From contig NZ_CP079095.1 of NCBI RefSeq assembly GCF_019285515.1, positions 1,608,501 to 1,672,500 of the forward strand: a stretch of DNA of 64,000 nucleotides, in the 5' to 3' direction. The notes beneath the pieces are model-generated. The model was given only the letters and a program-made list of their open reading frames with translations, did not search any database and had not been told where the DNA came from. Of this stretch, positions 25,565 to 33,512 are shown piece by piece. This DNA comes from Methylococcus sp. Mc7. GTDB taxonomy: Bacteria > Pseudomonadota > Gammaproteobacteria > Methylococcales > Methylococcaceae. Made by a program: the position numbers and the translations under genes. Numbering within the stretch: the first letter of the stretch is position 1; the number at the start of each line of letters is the position of its first letter.

Positions 25565-25703
25565 AGCGCATCTTCTCCCGGTTGTTGGCCTTGCGCAGAC
25601 TGATGATGCGTCTCTCGTCGACGCGATCCACGAAGGCCACGAAAAACAAACGTGTTTCCAGCAGCGCCAGCGCACACTGACGCGGTTCACCGTTTACGAA
25701 ATC
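25539..25703 (-). pseudogene. BrnT toxin remnant (C-terminal half)
   Basis: The frame reads NGEPRQCALALLETRLFFVA then DERRIISLRKANNREKMRYA, matching the second half of BrnT RNase toxins. It overlaps the brnA start by 26 bases, as in intact brnTA pairs. Upstream of about 25703 the frame passes into the tail of an unrelated methyltransferase gene, so the N-terminal half is gone. Confidence 0.65.
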
Positions 25704-25819
25704 TACGGACGCTTCAAGGCTAGGACCAGCCCGTCGGCGACCGGGAGCAGGCTTATGTCGACTCGCGGGTCGGTGTGGAGTTTCTTGCTCAGCGCCCGGA
25801 TTGCCACGGTGCCTGAACC
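25703..25819 (-). pseudogene. O-methyltransferase C-terminal remnant
   Basis: About 38 codons reading TVAIRALSKKLHTDPRVDIS then LLPVADGLVLALKRP and a stop. This is the typical end of caffeoyl-CoA-type class I SAM O-methyltransferases. The rest of the gene is absent; the stretch is debris between the broken BrnT and the TumA gene. Confidence 0.55.
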
Positions 25820-25882
25820 TCTGATCTTCCGGGCCGGACGATCCGGCGCCGGCCTGAGCAGCGCATCGTTCGGGAGCATCGA

Positions 25883-26257
25883 TCAGGCAAATTCGGCTTC
25901 GAGCCGGAGTTTCTGCGCGCTGACCCTGACTTCCTTCATGCGCCCGTGGCCCGGAAGGACCTTGGATTCGACGGTGACTATGCCGGCCTTTTCCAATACG
26001 TCGGTATCCCGCTTCACGGCGCTGCGGTCCCTGTGCAAGCGTTTGGCTAGGGCATTGATCGAGCCGGGCTGTTCTTTGATGGCTTTCAGCAGTGCCAGTC
26101 TCGCGGTCGAAAGCAGCTTGAGGACATCCGCGGGGTCTTCGAAGCTGATGACATATTCTTCCGGTAAAGCCTCCGCATTGTCCGCGAACCTTGCCAGTGT
26201 CCGTCCGCGCTTGAAAAAATCGTCTTCGGTTGCCGTTTTGATCGTCAGCGTTTTCAT
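25883..26257 (-). CDS. TumA-like HTH antitoxin (HVO_A0114 family)
   Basis: 124 residues with a winged-helix domain near residues 45-105: FEDPADVLKLLSTARLALLK, then GSINALAKRLHRDRSAVKRD and VLEKAGIVTVESKVLPG. Its start overlaps the stop of the upstream DUF6516-like gene by four bases. This order (toxin first, HTH antitoxin second) is that of TumE-TumA modules. Confidence 0.75.
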   Translation of the reverse strand: MKTLTIKTATEDDFFKRGRTLARFADNAEALPEEYVISFEDPADVLKLLSTARLALLKAIKEQPGSINALAKRLHRDRSAVKRDTDVLEKAGIVTVESKVLPGHGRMKEVRVSAQKLRLEAEFA

Positions 26258-26574
26258 CGTGATGGTCTCAGTGTCAGCCAGTCTTGCTCAAATCGCTCTT
26301 CAATATCCTCGAAGCTCACAAAATTGATCGGCTCGATCTCACCGTAATAGTGGCGGTGATGGTAGCCGTGCTGGTTGTCATAGCCTACCACCCGGCCGTT
26401 GTCGCCTGGATGCAGATGGTGATTGATATAGGCCAGGTTGTAGCGTGTAACCCTGCCGCCGCCATCGATCCATACTTCCCGCCTGAGCTGGCCATTGCCG
26501 CGGCGATCGGCAATTTTGTGCACTTCATCAACGATCTTATTTTCAGGCATGATTGAATATATCATGCCTGGCAT
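26254..26574 (-). CDS. TumE-like toxin (DUF6516 family)
   Basis: About 98-106 residues. The middle, GRVTRYNLAYINHHLHPGDN followed by GRVVGYDNQHGYHHRHYYGE, is the His/Tyr-rich core of the DUF6516/TumE family. The C-terminus FVSFEDIEERFEQDW contacts the antitoxin in related systems. Two starts are possible: 26574 (weak GGGAC upstream) or 26550. The palindrome at 26544-26570 covers the second start, so its position inside or before the gene depends on which is used. Confidence 0.75.
   Translation of the reverse strand: MPGMIYSIMPENKIVDEVHKIADRRGNGQLRREVWIDGGGRVTRYNLAYINHHLHPGDNGRVVGYDNQHGYHHRHYYGEIEPINFVSFEDIEERFEQDWLTLRPSR
26544..26570 (-). promoter_or_regulatory. 10-bp-arm palindrome at the tumE start
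   Basis: CAGGCATGAT (26544-26553) and ATCATGCCTG (26561-26570) are perfect inverted arms with a 7-base spacer. The element contains the downstream candidate ATG of the toxin gene. Autoregulation by the HTH antitoxin binding here is a reasonable inference; binding at this place would also hide the start region. Confidence 0.55.
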
Positions 26575-26609
26575 TTGGCCGTCCCGCCGGCGTGCCGTTC
26601 GTCAGTGCC

Positions 26610-26965
26610 GTAGGGTGCGCTGAACGGAGGGAGGCGCGCCGCACCGCTTATTCCGCCGCCAAGCCCCTCAACTCTTTCAATCGCTTGCGTGCGTTGCGCA
26701 GCTCGTCCGGCCGATTTGCCGCGCATAGCGATCATCTACTCCGGGCGATGTTCCTTCAACCATTCCGCCAGTGCGGCGTCGGTCCGGGTTTGCCAGCCAG
26801 GGCCGGTTGTTTTGAACCGGTCTACGACGTCGCGCGATAGCCGGATCGTGATGCGCTCCTTTGGGGCCGCTGCGGGCGGCTTTCCTCTGCGCACGGGCGG
26901 TTTAACCGCCTCCCATTCTTCATCGGTCAGCGGTGCGGCGTCAGGATCGGACAGGGCCGCCGCCG
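26610..26965 (+). repeat. Duplicated segment, copy 2
   Basis: Diverged second copy of 25141-25491. Identity ends abruptly at GCCGCCGCCG, in the middle of the BrnA N-terminal coding region, after which the sequences differ completely. Confidence 0.8.
26736..26965 (-). pseudogene. BrnA antitoxin, second copy, N-terminally truncated
   Basis: Encodes DEEWEAVKPPVRRGKPP, KERITIRLSRDVVDRFKTTG and the same tail as the copy at 25262-25564, but the first about 25 codons are replaced by unrelated sequence. No start codon with a ribosome-binding site remains. Confidence 0.7.
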
Positions 26966-27188
26966 TTCGCCTGAATCCCGCCGGGGTCTGGCTCCGTTTT
27001 TACCCCTGCCGTTCGCTCGCGAAGCGCTGTTCGGCTTCTTGAAGCAGGTCGCCGATTCCCCTGAACGCCCAGGCCCGCTCTTGATTCCCTCGTCCCAGAG
27101 GAAGCGCAGCTCCTCTATCTGCTGTTGCTGCAAAGCGTGCTTCGACGTCGGGACAGGCCCTGGTTTCGATGTCGGCATCTGATGCGGC
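26966..27188 (-). other. Degenerate region with possible antitoxin remnant
   Basis: No intact gene. A minus-strand frame contains LQQQQIEELRFLWDEGIKSG, like the C-terminal part of ParD/CopG-type antitoxins, and another frame continues with GDLLQEAEQRFASERQG, suggesting a frameshifted fragment. Low confidence. Confidence 0.3.
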
Positions 27189-27467
27189 TCAAATGTCTTG
27201 CCTTTTGAGGTCACGGTAGAAATTTTCGTGCGGACCGAAGGTAAGCAACCTGACGGTGTCCGGTTCAAGGATTCGGTAGGCCAGTAGACACAGCGTGTGC
27301 GACAAGCGGAATTTGTAGACCCGGACTCCGGCCAGATCACCGACTTTGGCTGCGCCGATCTCCGGATCATCCGCGATGGCGCGCACGGCCTCGTCGAGGG
27401 CCATTTTCCGGGACCGGTCGAGTTTCTTCGCCGCCCGGTCGAAGGTCGGCGTGACCTGCAGGCGCAT
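27189..27467 (-). CDS. RelE/YafQ-like toxin
   Basis: 92-residue toxin of the RelE/ParE superfamily: MRLQVTPTFDRAAKKLDRSR, then DDPEIGAAKVGDLAGVRVYK, FRLSHTLCLLAYRI, and a C-terminal LLTFGPHENFYRDLKR with the Gly-Pro-His/Tyr ending of mRNA-cleaving members. Its start overlaps the antitoxin stop by one base. Confidence 0.85.
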   Translation of the reverse strand: MRLQVTPTFDRAAKKLDRSRKMALDEAVRAIADDPEIGAAKVGDLAGVRVYKFRLSHTLCLLAYRILEPDTVRLLTFGPHENFYRDLKRQDI

Positions 27468-27676
27468 CAGCCGAAAGTATATTCGCCGGCGGATTCCTCC
27501 TGATCGGCGATCAGGATATCGCGGATCAGCGCGAACGGCAGGTCTGGATTCTCTTCGGCGGTCTTGCCGATCATCGACCAGTGCTCGATCTGCTTGGGCA
27601 CCGAACGGTGCTCGACGTGGGCATGGCGCCGAGCCTGTTCCACCAGGCGCTCGGACAGTTTGACGGTGACGGACAT
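27467..27676 (-). CDS. ParD-like antitoxin
   Basis: 69 residues: MSVTVKLSERLVEQARRHAH, then HRSVPKQIEHWSMIGKTAEE, and an acidic tail DQEESAGEYTFG. This is the ParD-like (PF11903-type) antitoxin pattern, in which the region around IEHWSMIGK is characteristic. It is the upstream partner of the RelE-like toxin. Confidence 0.85.
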   Translation of the reverse strand: MSVTVKLSERLVEQARRHAHVEHRSVPKQIEHWSMIGKTAEENPDLPFALIRDILIADQEESAGEYTFG

Positions 27677-27828
27677 GGCGGCCTCCGGCGCAAAATCGCA
27701 GTATAGGCGCCAAAGGTGACTTTCAGGAACCTTCCGCCTGTTGGCTTGGCGCCGATAACAGGGGAGGAAAAACAGGTCGTTGAGCAGAACCGTTTTGTTG
27801 CGGGTTCCGCCGGAATGAACCAACCCGG

Positions 27829-29718
27829 TCAGGGCAAACCCGCCCGTATCCCTCCATACATCGCGGCACCGGGGACGCCGAGGATGTAGGTGTCGGAGGT
27901 CTGGTTGTTGGTGATGTTTTCGCCGCGGACGTAAAGGGTGAGGCGGGGATCGACGATGTAGTTCAGCGTCATGTTGATGAGTAGGGCGTCGCCTATGCGG
28001 ATGTTGCGGCCATCGGAGTAGCTCGCGCCGCGGTAGATGGCTTCGCTCCAGAGGCGCAGGGGCCAGGTCTGGCCGCGCCATTCGGTCCAGAAGCGGCCGA
28101 TGTTGTCGGGGCGGTGCGGCAGCGGGGCGCCGGTGTCCAGGTTTTCGTTCGAGCTCAAGGTGTAGTCGATGCCGCTGCTGAATTGCGCGTTCCAGGCCGT
28201 GGCGCCTTGCATCTCCAGTCCCATGATGCGGGTGTTGGGAATGTTTTCCGAGCGGTAGAGGCCGATCGGCAGCCGGGCCAGGATGATGAGATCGTCGAAG
28301 CGGTTGTAGTAGCCGGTCAGGGAAAGCTGGGTCGAGCCGGTGACGTCCCAGTTGAATCCCGCCTGGCCGCTGGCGCCATGCTCGGGACGCAGCGTGGGGT
28401 TGCCGATGAAGGGCGTGAGCAGTTCGGGGAAACTGGGCAGGCGGTAACCGATGCCGCCGTCCGCGAAGACGGCGAATTCGGGCAGTATCCGGTACTGACT
28501 GCCGGCGTGGAAGGTGGTGTGGACGCCGTACTGCTCGTAGCTGTCGGTACGGAAGCCGACCACGCCCGAGTAGCGGTCGGACTTCACTTCCAGGCGCCCG
28601 ACGGCGGCGCCGGTGGCGCGCTGGCCGCGGTACCGTCCATCCGGCGTGGAGCCGTCCTCGTACCAGCCTTCGCCGCCCCAGGTCAGGCGCCAAGTGCCGG
28701 TATCCGGCGTGATCCACTGGTGCAGGTTCTCCCAGCGCGCCAGATAGGTGTGGGCGAGCATGCCGGTCTCGACGGTGCCGGAGCGGACCGTCTTCTGCTG
28801 CTGGGTGAAGCCGAACTGAAGCCCGCTCTGCCAATGGTCGTGGAGCGCGACGCGGCTGCGGTTCTGCGCCAGCCAGGTTTCCTGGTCGATGAAGGCGTTG
28901 GGGTCGTCCGCGAAATCGAGGACGTGCTCCGGTGTAAGGACGTACTTGCCGTAGCCGCTGTGGGAGTCGGAATACACCAGGCTGCTCTCGGTTTCCCCCA
29001 CATCGCCCAGTTTGGCGCTGCCGCGCAGGGTGGCGAGGCTGGCGTTGGCCGGTTTGCGGTAGCCGTCCCCGAATTGCGGATTGACATAGGGCGTGCCGTC
29101 GAAGAAATCGTCCCGGCTGTAGGTGCCGCTGATCCGGCCGTGGTCGCCGGCCCAGCTTCCGGCCACGGTATCGCGCAGAGCGCCGAAACTGCCGCCTTCG
29201 ATGTGGGCCGAACCGGTGGTGGCGAGCAGGTCGCGGGTCGACAGCCGGATCAGTCCGCCCAGGGCATGGCTGCCGTAGAGCGCGGCACCGGAACCGCGGA
29301 TCATCTCTGTATTCTCGAAGGCTTCCGCCGGCATCCCCGCGAGGTTGAACTGGCCGGTGTTGCTGATCGGCAGGGGGATGCCGTCGATCTGGATCAGGCC
29401 GTAGCCGCTGGCGCCGCGCAAGGTGAGGGAGGCCACCCCGCCGGCAGGCACCGTGAGCATGTTGAGGCTGGGAAAGCCCTGCAGCGTCTCTTCCAGCCCC
29501 CGTTTGCCGGAGCGGATCAGCGCCTGGTTGTCGAGGGCGGTGACGGCGTGGTCGTCGGTCTGGTGGCCGAAGGGATAGCTCAGGGTGCCGGACACCACCA
29601 GCGGGCTCAGGTGGACGATGGATTTCTGCTCGTCTTCCTTGAGCGTTTGCTCATTGGCCGTGGCCGACAGGCTTGCCATGGCCGTCAGCAAGCCGATGAC
29701 TCCAGCCCGCAAGCTCAT
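27829..29718 (-). CDS. TonB-dependent outer-membrane receptor
   Basis: About 629 residues. A signal peptide (VIGLLTAMASLSATA/NEQ) leads to a plug domain (about 35-150) with LTLRGASGYGLIQIDGIPLP and MIRGSGAALYGSHALGGLIR, then a 22-strand barrel ending in LRPEHGASGQAGFNWD and LTLYVRGENITNNQTSD. Overall it resembles the BtuB/small siderophore receptor class. The ATG at 29718 has AAGGAG upstream. No TonB/ExbBD, ABC transporter or cobalamin riboswitch is adjacent, so the ligand is unknown. The last residue is Pro rather than the usual Phe. Confidence 0.88.
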   Translation of the reverse strand: MSLRAGVIGLLTAMASLSATANEQTLKEDEQKSIVHLSPLVVSGTLSYPFGHQTDDHAVTALDNQALIRSGKRGLEETLQGFPSLNMLTVPAGGVASLTLRGASGYGLIQIDGIPLPISNTGQFNLAGMPAEAFENTEMIRGSGAALYGSHALGGLIRLSTRDLLATTGSAHIEGGSFGALRDTVAGSWAGDHGRISGTYSRDDFFDGTPYVNPQFGDGYRKPANASLATLRGSAKLGDVGETESSLVYSDSHSGYGKYVLTPEHVLDFADDPNAFIDQETWLAQNRSRVALHDHWQSGLQFGFTQQQKTVRSGTVETGMLAHTYLARWENLHQWITPDTGTWRLTWGGEGWYEDGSTPDGRYRGQRATGAAVGRLEVKSDRYSGVVGFRTDSYEQYGVHTTFHAGSQYRILPEFAVFADGGIGYRLPSFPELLTPFIGNPTLRPEHGASGQAGFNWDVTGSTQLSLTGYYNRFDDLIILARLPIGLYRSENIPNTRIMGLEMQGATAWNAQFSSGIDYTLSSNENLDTGAPLPHRPDNIGRFWTEWRGQTWPLRLWSEAIYRGASYSDGRNIRIGDALLINMTLNYIVDPRLTLYVRGENITNNQTSDTYILGVPGAAMYGGIRAGLP

Positions 29719-30223
29719 AGAGCGATTCTCCTTTCTTGTAGTTGTAAGTGGAATGCCTCGCCGCTCGGATCGCGCCGGCATATGGGGCCGAAGTCTATCC
29801 CGACCTGTTGAGAACCTCAATCTGCGCGTGGGATGGCGCCGATCCGCGGCACGGTGGGGCGGACGGCGGACCTTTCGGCTCCCGCTTCGGCTTCGCTCAG
29901 CGCAAGGCTCAGGACTGATGCCCGTGCCCTCTATCACAAATCACCGAAGAAATCATCATCCATTTGGATGATGTGCGGGAGGAAACCGCGGTGGTAGCTT
30001 GGCTGCCGTACGGGCCGGCGCTTCGCGAGCGCCGCACCGGCCCGGTCAGGAACGACAAAGATCGGGTGGAACCCGGCAATGAACGAGAAAACACCATGAA
30101 CGTAGAGATGAACATGCCTTCTTTCAAGCCTTCGTGCTTCGCGGCCTCGGTCGTATCCCCGCTGCTGAGGGCGCGGCCGGCCATTTCCGAAGCGAGCAAT
30201 CCGCAAACTTCCCGGGCCTTACT
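29719..30223 (+). other. 505-bp intergenic region, no convincing gene
   Basis: Between the divergent receptor and repeat-protein genes. It holds a strong hairpin at 30012-30045 (GGGCCGG and GGCGCT arms around a TTCGCG-type loop, no T-run). A short plus-strand frame (30096-30227) overlaps the next start by ATGA but has no recognisable product. No B12 or other known riboswitch is visible. Confidence 0.4.
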
Positions 30224-31471
30224 ATGAACGCCGCTCATTTTCTCGACACGTCGCCGGGTGCTCCGGCCACACACGGCCGCTGTACCGAAGACGGTACTTT
30301 CGGTGAGGAGCAACACGCGGGTATGGGCCGTGTCGCCGCCCCCGGCGCCAGTGCGGGCGTGTGCCGCGATTTCGACATGGGGCGTGGAGCGCATCCCTAC
30401 GCCGCGGTAAGCTTCGGGCCGGATGGCGCGCTGTATGGGACGACCTGGCGCGGCGGCAGCGCCGACCGCGGCACGGTGTTCCGGCTCGGCCTGGATGGCG
30501 CCTTCCGCGTGCTGCACGACTTCGACGGGGCGCACGGTTCGAATCCGTATGCCGCTCCGGCCTTCGGCCCCGACGGGACGCTCTACGGCACCACCGTGAA
30601 CGGCGGCGATTCGGACCAGGGTACGGTCTACCGGATCGATTCCGCCGGACGCTTCGGCATCCTGCACGACTTCGAGCGCATGCACGGGGCGAACCACTAC
30701 GCGCCCGTCAAGCTGGGACCGGACGGCGCCTTGTACGGCGCGGCCTGGACCGGCGCCCATGCGGGTCACGGCACCGTGTACCGGATCCATCCCGACGGCG
30801 GCTTCGGCGTCCTGCATCATTTCGACGGAACCGCCGGCGCCAACCCTTACGGCGCTCCGGCATTCGCGCCGGACGGAACCCTCTACGGCACCGCCTGGAG
30901 CGGCGGCGGCCTGGGGGCCGGTCTGGTGTACCGGATCGACCCGGGCGGCCGTTTCGGCGTAGTGCACACTTTCGACCTCAAGCGCGGCGCCAGTCCGTAC
31001 GCCGGACTGATTGCCGGTCCGGACGGCGCGTTCTACGGCACCACCGTCGGCGGCGGGCGTTCGAACGCCGGCACGATCTACCGTCTCCTCCCCGACGGCC
31101 GTTTCGGCGTTTTGCACCACTTCGACGGGAAGGAGGGGGCCCAGCCCTTCGCCGCCGTGGCGTTCGGAAAAGGGGGACTTTACGGCACCACGCGCGGAGG
31201 CGGCCGCGCGGGCGCCGGGACCGTGTACTGCATCGGCCCTGACGGGCGTTTTGGCATCCTGCACGAATTCGATGGGGCTCAAGGGGCGTATCCCTACGCC
31301 GGCATCACCCTCGGTCCGGATGACACGCTCTACGGCACCACCGCTAACGGCGGCGGCTCCAGCATCGGCACGGTGTACCGGATCGACCCGGCCAACGGTT
31401 TCAGCGTGCTGCACGATTTCGAGCGGAGCCCCGGCATCTATCCGGGCCTCGCCGCGATTTTTGGGTTGTAG
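30224..31471 (+). CDS. Seven-repeat GTVYRI/YGTT protein (TIGR03803-type repeats), propeller-like
   Basis: 415 residues, almost entirely seven repeats of about 50 residues built as FGPDGTLYGTT, GGG, GTVYRIDPDGRFGVLHDFDG, G-NPYA. Such GXDGxLYGTT repeats match the TIGR03803 (Gloeo_Verruco) type found in secreted proteins. The N-terminus contributes the final half repeat (VCRDFDMGRGAHPYAAVSF), so the chain could close as a seven-bladed beta-propeller with a velcro strand (inference). No signal peptide is visible in the current frame; the ATG at 30224 lacks a good Shine-Dalgarno. Substrate or role unknown. Confidence 0.7.
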   Translation: MNAAHFLDTSPGAPATHGRCTEDGTFGEEQHAGMGRVAAPGASAGVCRDFDMGRGAHPYAAVSFGPDGALYGTTWRGGSADRGTVFRLGLDGAFRVLHDFDGAHGSNPYAAPAFGPDGTLYGTTVNGGDSDQGTVYRIDSAGRFGILHDFERMHGANHYAPVKLGPDGALYGAAWTGAHAGHGTVYRIHPDGGFGVLHHFDGTAGANPYGAPAFAPDGTLYGTAWSGGGLGAGLVYRIDPGGRFGVVHTFDLKRGASPYAGLIAGPDGAFYGTTVGGGRSNAGTIYRLLPDGRFGVLHHFDGKEGAQPFAAVAFGKGGLYGTTRGGGRAGAGTVYCIGPDGRFGILHEFDGAQGAYPYAGITLGPDDTLYGTTANGGGSSIGTVYRIDPANGFSVLHDFERSPGIYPGLAAIFGL

Positions 31472-31834
31472 TGGCGGATCGCCTGCCGGCTCCGCCCACC
31501 GGTGGTAGCTCCGATTAGCGCAGCGTAATCGGAGGGAATGCTGTAGGGCGATGCCAAAGGCGATCCGCCACCCAATCCCCCAAGCCACACGATTTGTGGA
31601 CTTGGCCGGCATGCGTGTTGTTTCGGGATGGCGGAACCCGGAGAAGCCGGTTCCGCCCTACGGCGGATACCGAAGGGCGATCCGCCAACGGCGTCCGGAT
31701 GAGGCGCGCGCCTTTTTCGGATTGAAGGAACGGCGGGAAAAATAGTGTAATAGGTTCCGGTTCGGATCAGGGGCTGGCCGGTCAGGCGCTTTCGAGCCAT
31801 TCGGGCAAATCGGGCGTCTCATGCGGAAGGCCTT
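31472..31834 (+). repeat. Intergenic region with two palindromic repeats
   Basis: A 363-base gap without a gene. TCCGATTA (31510-31517) faces TAATCGGA (31526-31533), and GCGGAACC (31631-31638) faces GGTTCCGC (31649-31656), each followed by GGCGATCCGCC-type sequence. They look like dispersed intergenic palindromes (REP-like); similar CCGCCCTAC words occur in the two MITEs. Confidence 0.5.
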
Positions 31835-33013
31835 ATGAGCGGGAAAGATTCAAAGCCGGAAACCGTGCACACCGAAGGCCGGTGCGGCCCGGATTACGAT
31901 GAGCTGGTTCAGGCCATTTACGAGTCAGCCCTGGATCCGGAGAGCTGGCAGAAAACGCTCGATCAGTTGCGCATCCACCTCGATGCGAGCGCGTTCAATC
32001 TGATCGGTTTCAAGCTGACCGACTACGCCAACCCGTTCCTGCTCAGCTACAACATCCCAAGCGATTACGGCAAGAACTACCAGGCTTACTGGGGCGAGCG
32101 CGACCTCTGGGTTCAGGCGGCACGCGACAAGAGCCTGGCCGAGGGCGGCCACACGCTCGCCGGCGGCATGCTGGTGGAGCGGCGGGAGCTGGTCCGGAGC
32201 GCGTTCTACAACGACTGGCTGGTGAACCAGAACATCGGCGATGTGCTTTGCAGCAATTTATGGGATGTGGAGTCCGATACGCCGCATGTCGTGCTCTGCT
32301 TCTTCCGCGGCGTCGGCTCGGAGGGTTTCGAGGAGGCAGACCGCCTGAGGCTGCAAAGCATCTCCAGGCACCTCAACCGGGCTTTTAGGATCGCTTTCCG
32401 GTTGGGTGTGCTGGAGCGCGGCGGCGTTCTCAAGGAGTCGGTGATCGCCGGGCTCAGCCATGCCGTTTTCGTGCTCGACGCCGGATGCAGGGTTCTGCAT
32501 TGCAATCCGGCCGCCGAGCGGCTGCTGGATTCCCGGCCGGCGGCGATCAAGATCCGCCATGGCCGGGTCATCGCGCTCGGCACGCGCGCCTGCCCCGACT
32601 TCGACGAAGCCCTGAGTCTGGCGGATCAGGGCCGGCATGCGCGAGTCGCCTTCACCCTTGCCAAACCGGGGGAGGCGGGCGAAACGCTCAGCGCCCTGGT
32701 CGCCCCGCTGGGCGAAGTCTCCGTGCTGGGGCTGCCATCGCTGCATGCGCGCTATCTGCTGGTGATCGAGAATTGCCGCGGGATCAACGAAGACGCGCTG
32801 CGGTCGTTCTGCGGGCTGTTCCAACTGACCGCGGCGGAGCAGTCCGTGCTGCTCGGGCTGATGGATGAAGCGACGCCCGAGGCGATCGCGGCGACCCTGC
32901 GCGTGAGCGTCGCCACGGTCCGCTCCCACATCCAGCATATCCGCCAGAAAACCGGCGTCCGCCGCCTCGCCGAACTGGTCCGCATGGCACTGGCCGCCAG
33001 CCGTGCGCCGTGA
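31835..33013 (+). CDS. LuxR-family transcriptional regulator
   Basis: 392 residues. The N-terminal half (about 20-200) is an uncharacterised sensory region (LVQAIYESALDPESWQKTLD, AYWGERDLWVQAARD). A PAS-like part around 205-250 has GLSHAVFVLDAGCRVLHCN. The C-terminal LuxR helix-turn-helix has LTAAEQSVLLGLMDEATPEA and VSVATVRSHIQHIRQKTGVR. GGAAGG lies just upstream of the ATG. It is an intact relative of the truncated regulator at 15857-16687. No adjacent structural operon reveals its targets. Confidence 0.85.
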   Translation: MSGKDSKPETVHTEGRCGPDYDELVQAIYESALDPESWQKTLDQLRIHLDASAFNLIGFKLTDYANPFLLSYNIPSDYGKNYQAYWGERDLWVQAARDKSLAEGGHTLAGGMLVERRELVRSAFYNDWLVNQNIGDVLCSNLWDVESDTPHVVLCFFRGVGSEGFEEADRLRLQSISRHLNRAFRIAFRLGVLERGGVLKESVIAGLSHAVFVLDAGCRVLHCNPAAERLLDSRPAAIKIRHGRVIALGTRACPDFDEALSLADQGRHARVAFTLAKPGEAGETLSALVAPLGEVSVLGLPSLHARYLLVIENCRGINEDALRSFCGLFQLTAAEQSVLLGLMDEATPEAIAATLRVSVATVRSHIQHIRQKTGVRRLAELVRMALAASRAP

Positions 33014-33045
33014 TCCCGGCTTCCGAGGCCGATTCCCGCTCGTTT

Positions 33046-33243
33046 TCAGAATCGCTTGGGCAGGCCGGCCTGTTTGAGCACGGCGTTTGCCGTATGGCGC
33101 GACTTGATCTTTTGGTCAACGGTGAAGTGGGTGCTAGTCTGGGGAGAAAACCAGATGTCGTGATCGCCTTTTCCTCCCCGGACGAAGTGACAGCCTGCTT
33201 CGAGCAATATCCGTTTGAGTTCAGGTGTGAAACTATTGCCCAT
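33046..33243 (-). CDS. hicA: HicA-type toxin
   Basis: 65 residues with the HicA double-stranded RNA-binding-like fold: FTPELKRILLEAGCHFVRGG followed by KGDHDIWFS and SRHTANAVLKQAGL. The catalytic His in G-K-G-D-H is present. Its start overlaps the stop of the upstream HicB-like gene by one base. HicA toxins cleave mRNA. Confidence 0.85.
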   Translation of the reverse strand: MGNSFTPELKRILLEAGCHFVRGGKGDHDIWFSPQTSTHFTVDQKIKSRHTANAVLKQAGLPKRF

Positions 33244-33479
33244 CAGTGCATGGCCCGGTGCGCCACCGAAAATTTGCGGGCCAGAAGTTCGAATGGCACT
33301 TCAGGGCCTTCTGGATAGCTGTTCGCATCAAGCAGTTCTGGGACCAGGCTTTCCAATTTCGATGACAAGGCTTCCAGTGTTTCGGCTTCTGTGGCGAGGC
33401 CTGCTACGTCGTCGGACGTCGCTACCCAGACTTCCGCCTCGTCGTCCCATTCGGCCCGAATAAAAAGGATCTTGCGCAT
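33243..33479 (-). CDS. hicB: HicB-like antitoxin (DUF1902)
   Basis: 78 residues: ILFIRAEWDDEAEVWVATSD followed by DVAGLATEAETLEALSSKLE, the partial RNase H fold of HicB/DUF1902 antitoxins. It lacks a C-terminal DNA-binding domain, as is common in DUF1902 partners. The order is antitoxin first, toxin second. AGGAG lies six bases upstream of the ATG. Confidence 0.82.
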   Translation of the reverse strand: MRKILFIRAEWDDEAEVWVATSDDVAGLATEAETLEALSSKLESLVPELLDANSYPEGPEVPFELLARKFSVAHRAMH

Positions 33480-33512
33480 GTTTTGCTCCTGTTCAGCAGA
33501 TCGGCTGCTGGT

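Noticed and set aside
29719..30223. Cobalamin riboswitch for the BtuB-like receptor
   Set aside because: No B12-box (GCCACTG-like) or conserved core could be found; only a simple hairpin is present.
30096..30227. Small gene coupled to the repeat protein by ATGA
   Set aside because: No signal peptide, domain or good ribosome-binding site; the overlap may be chance.
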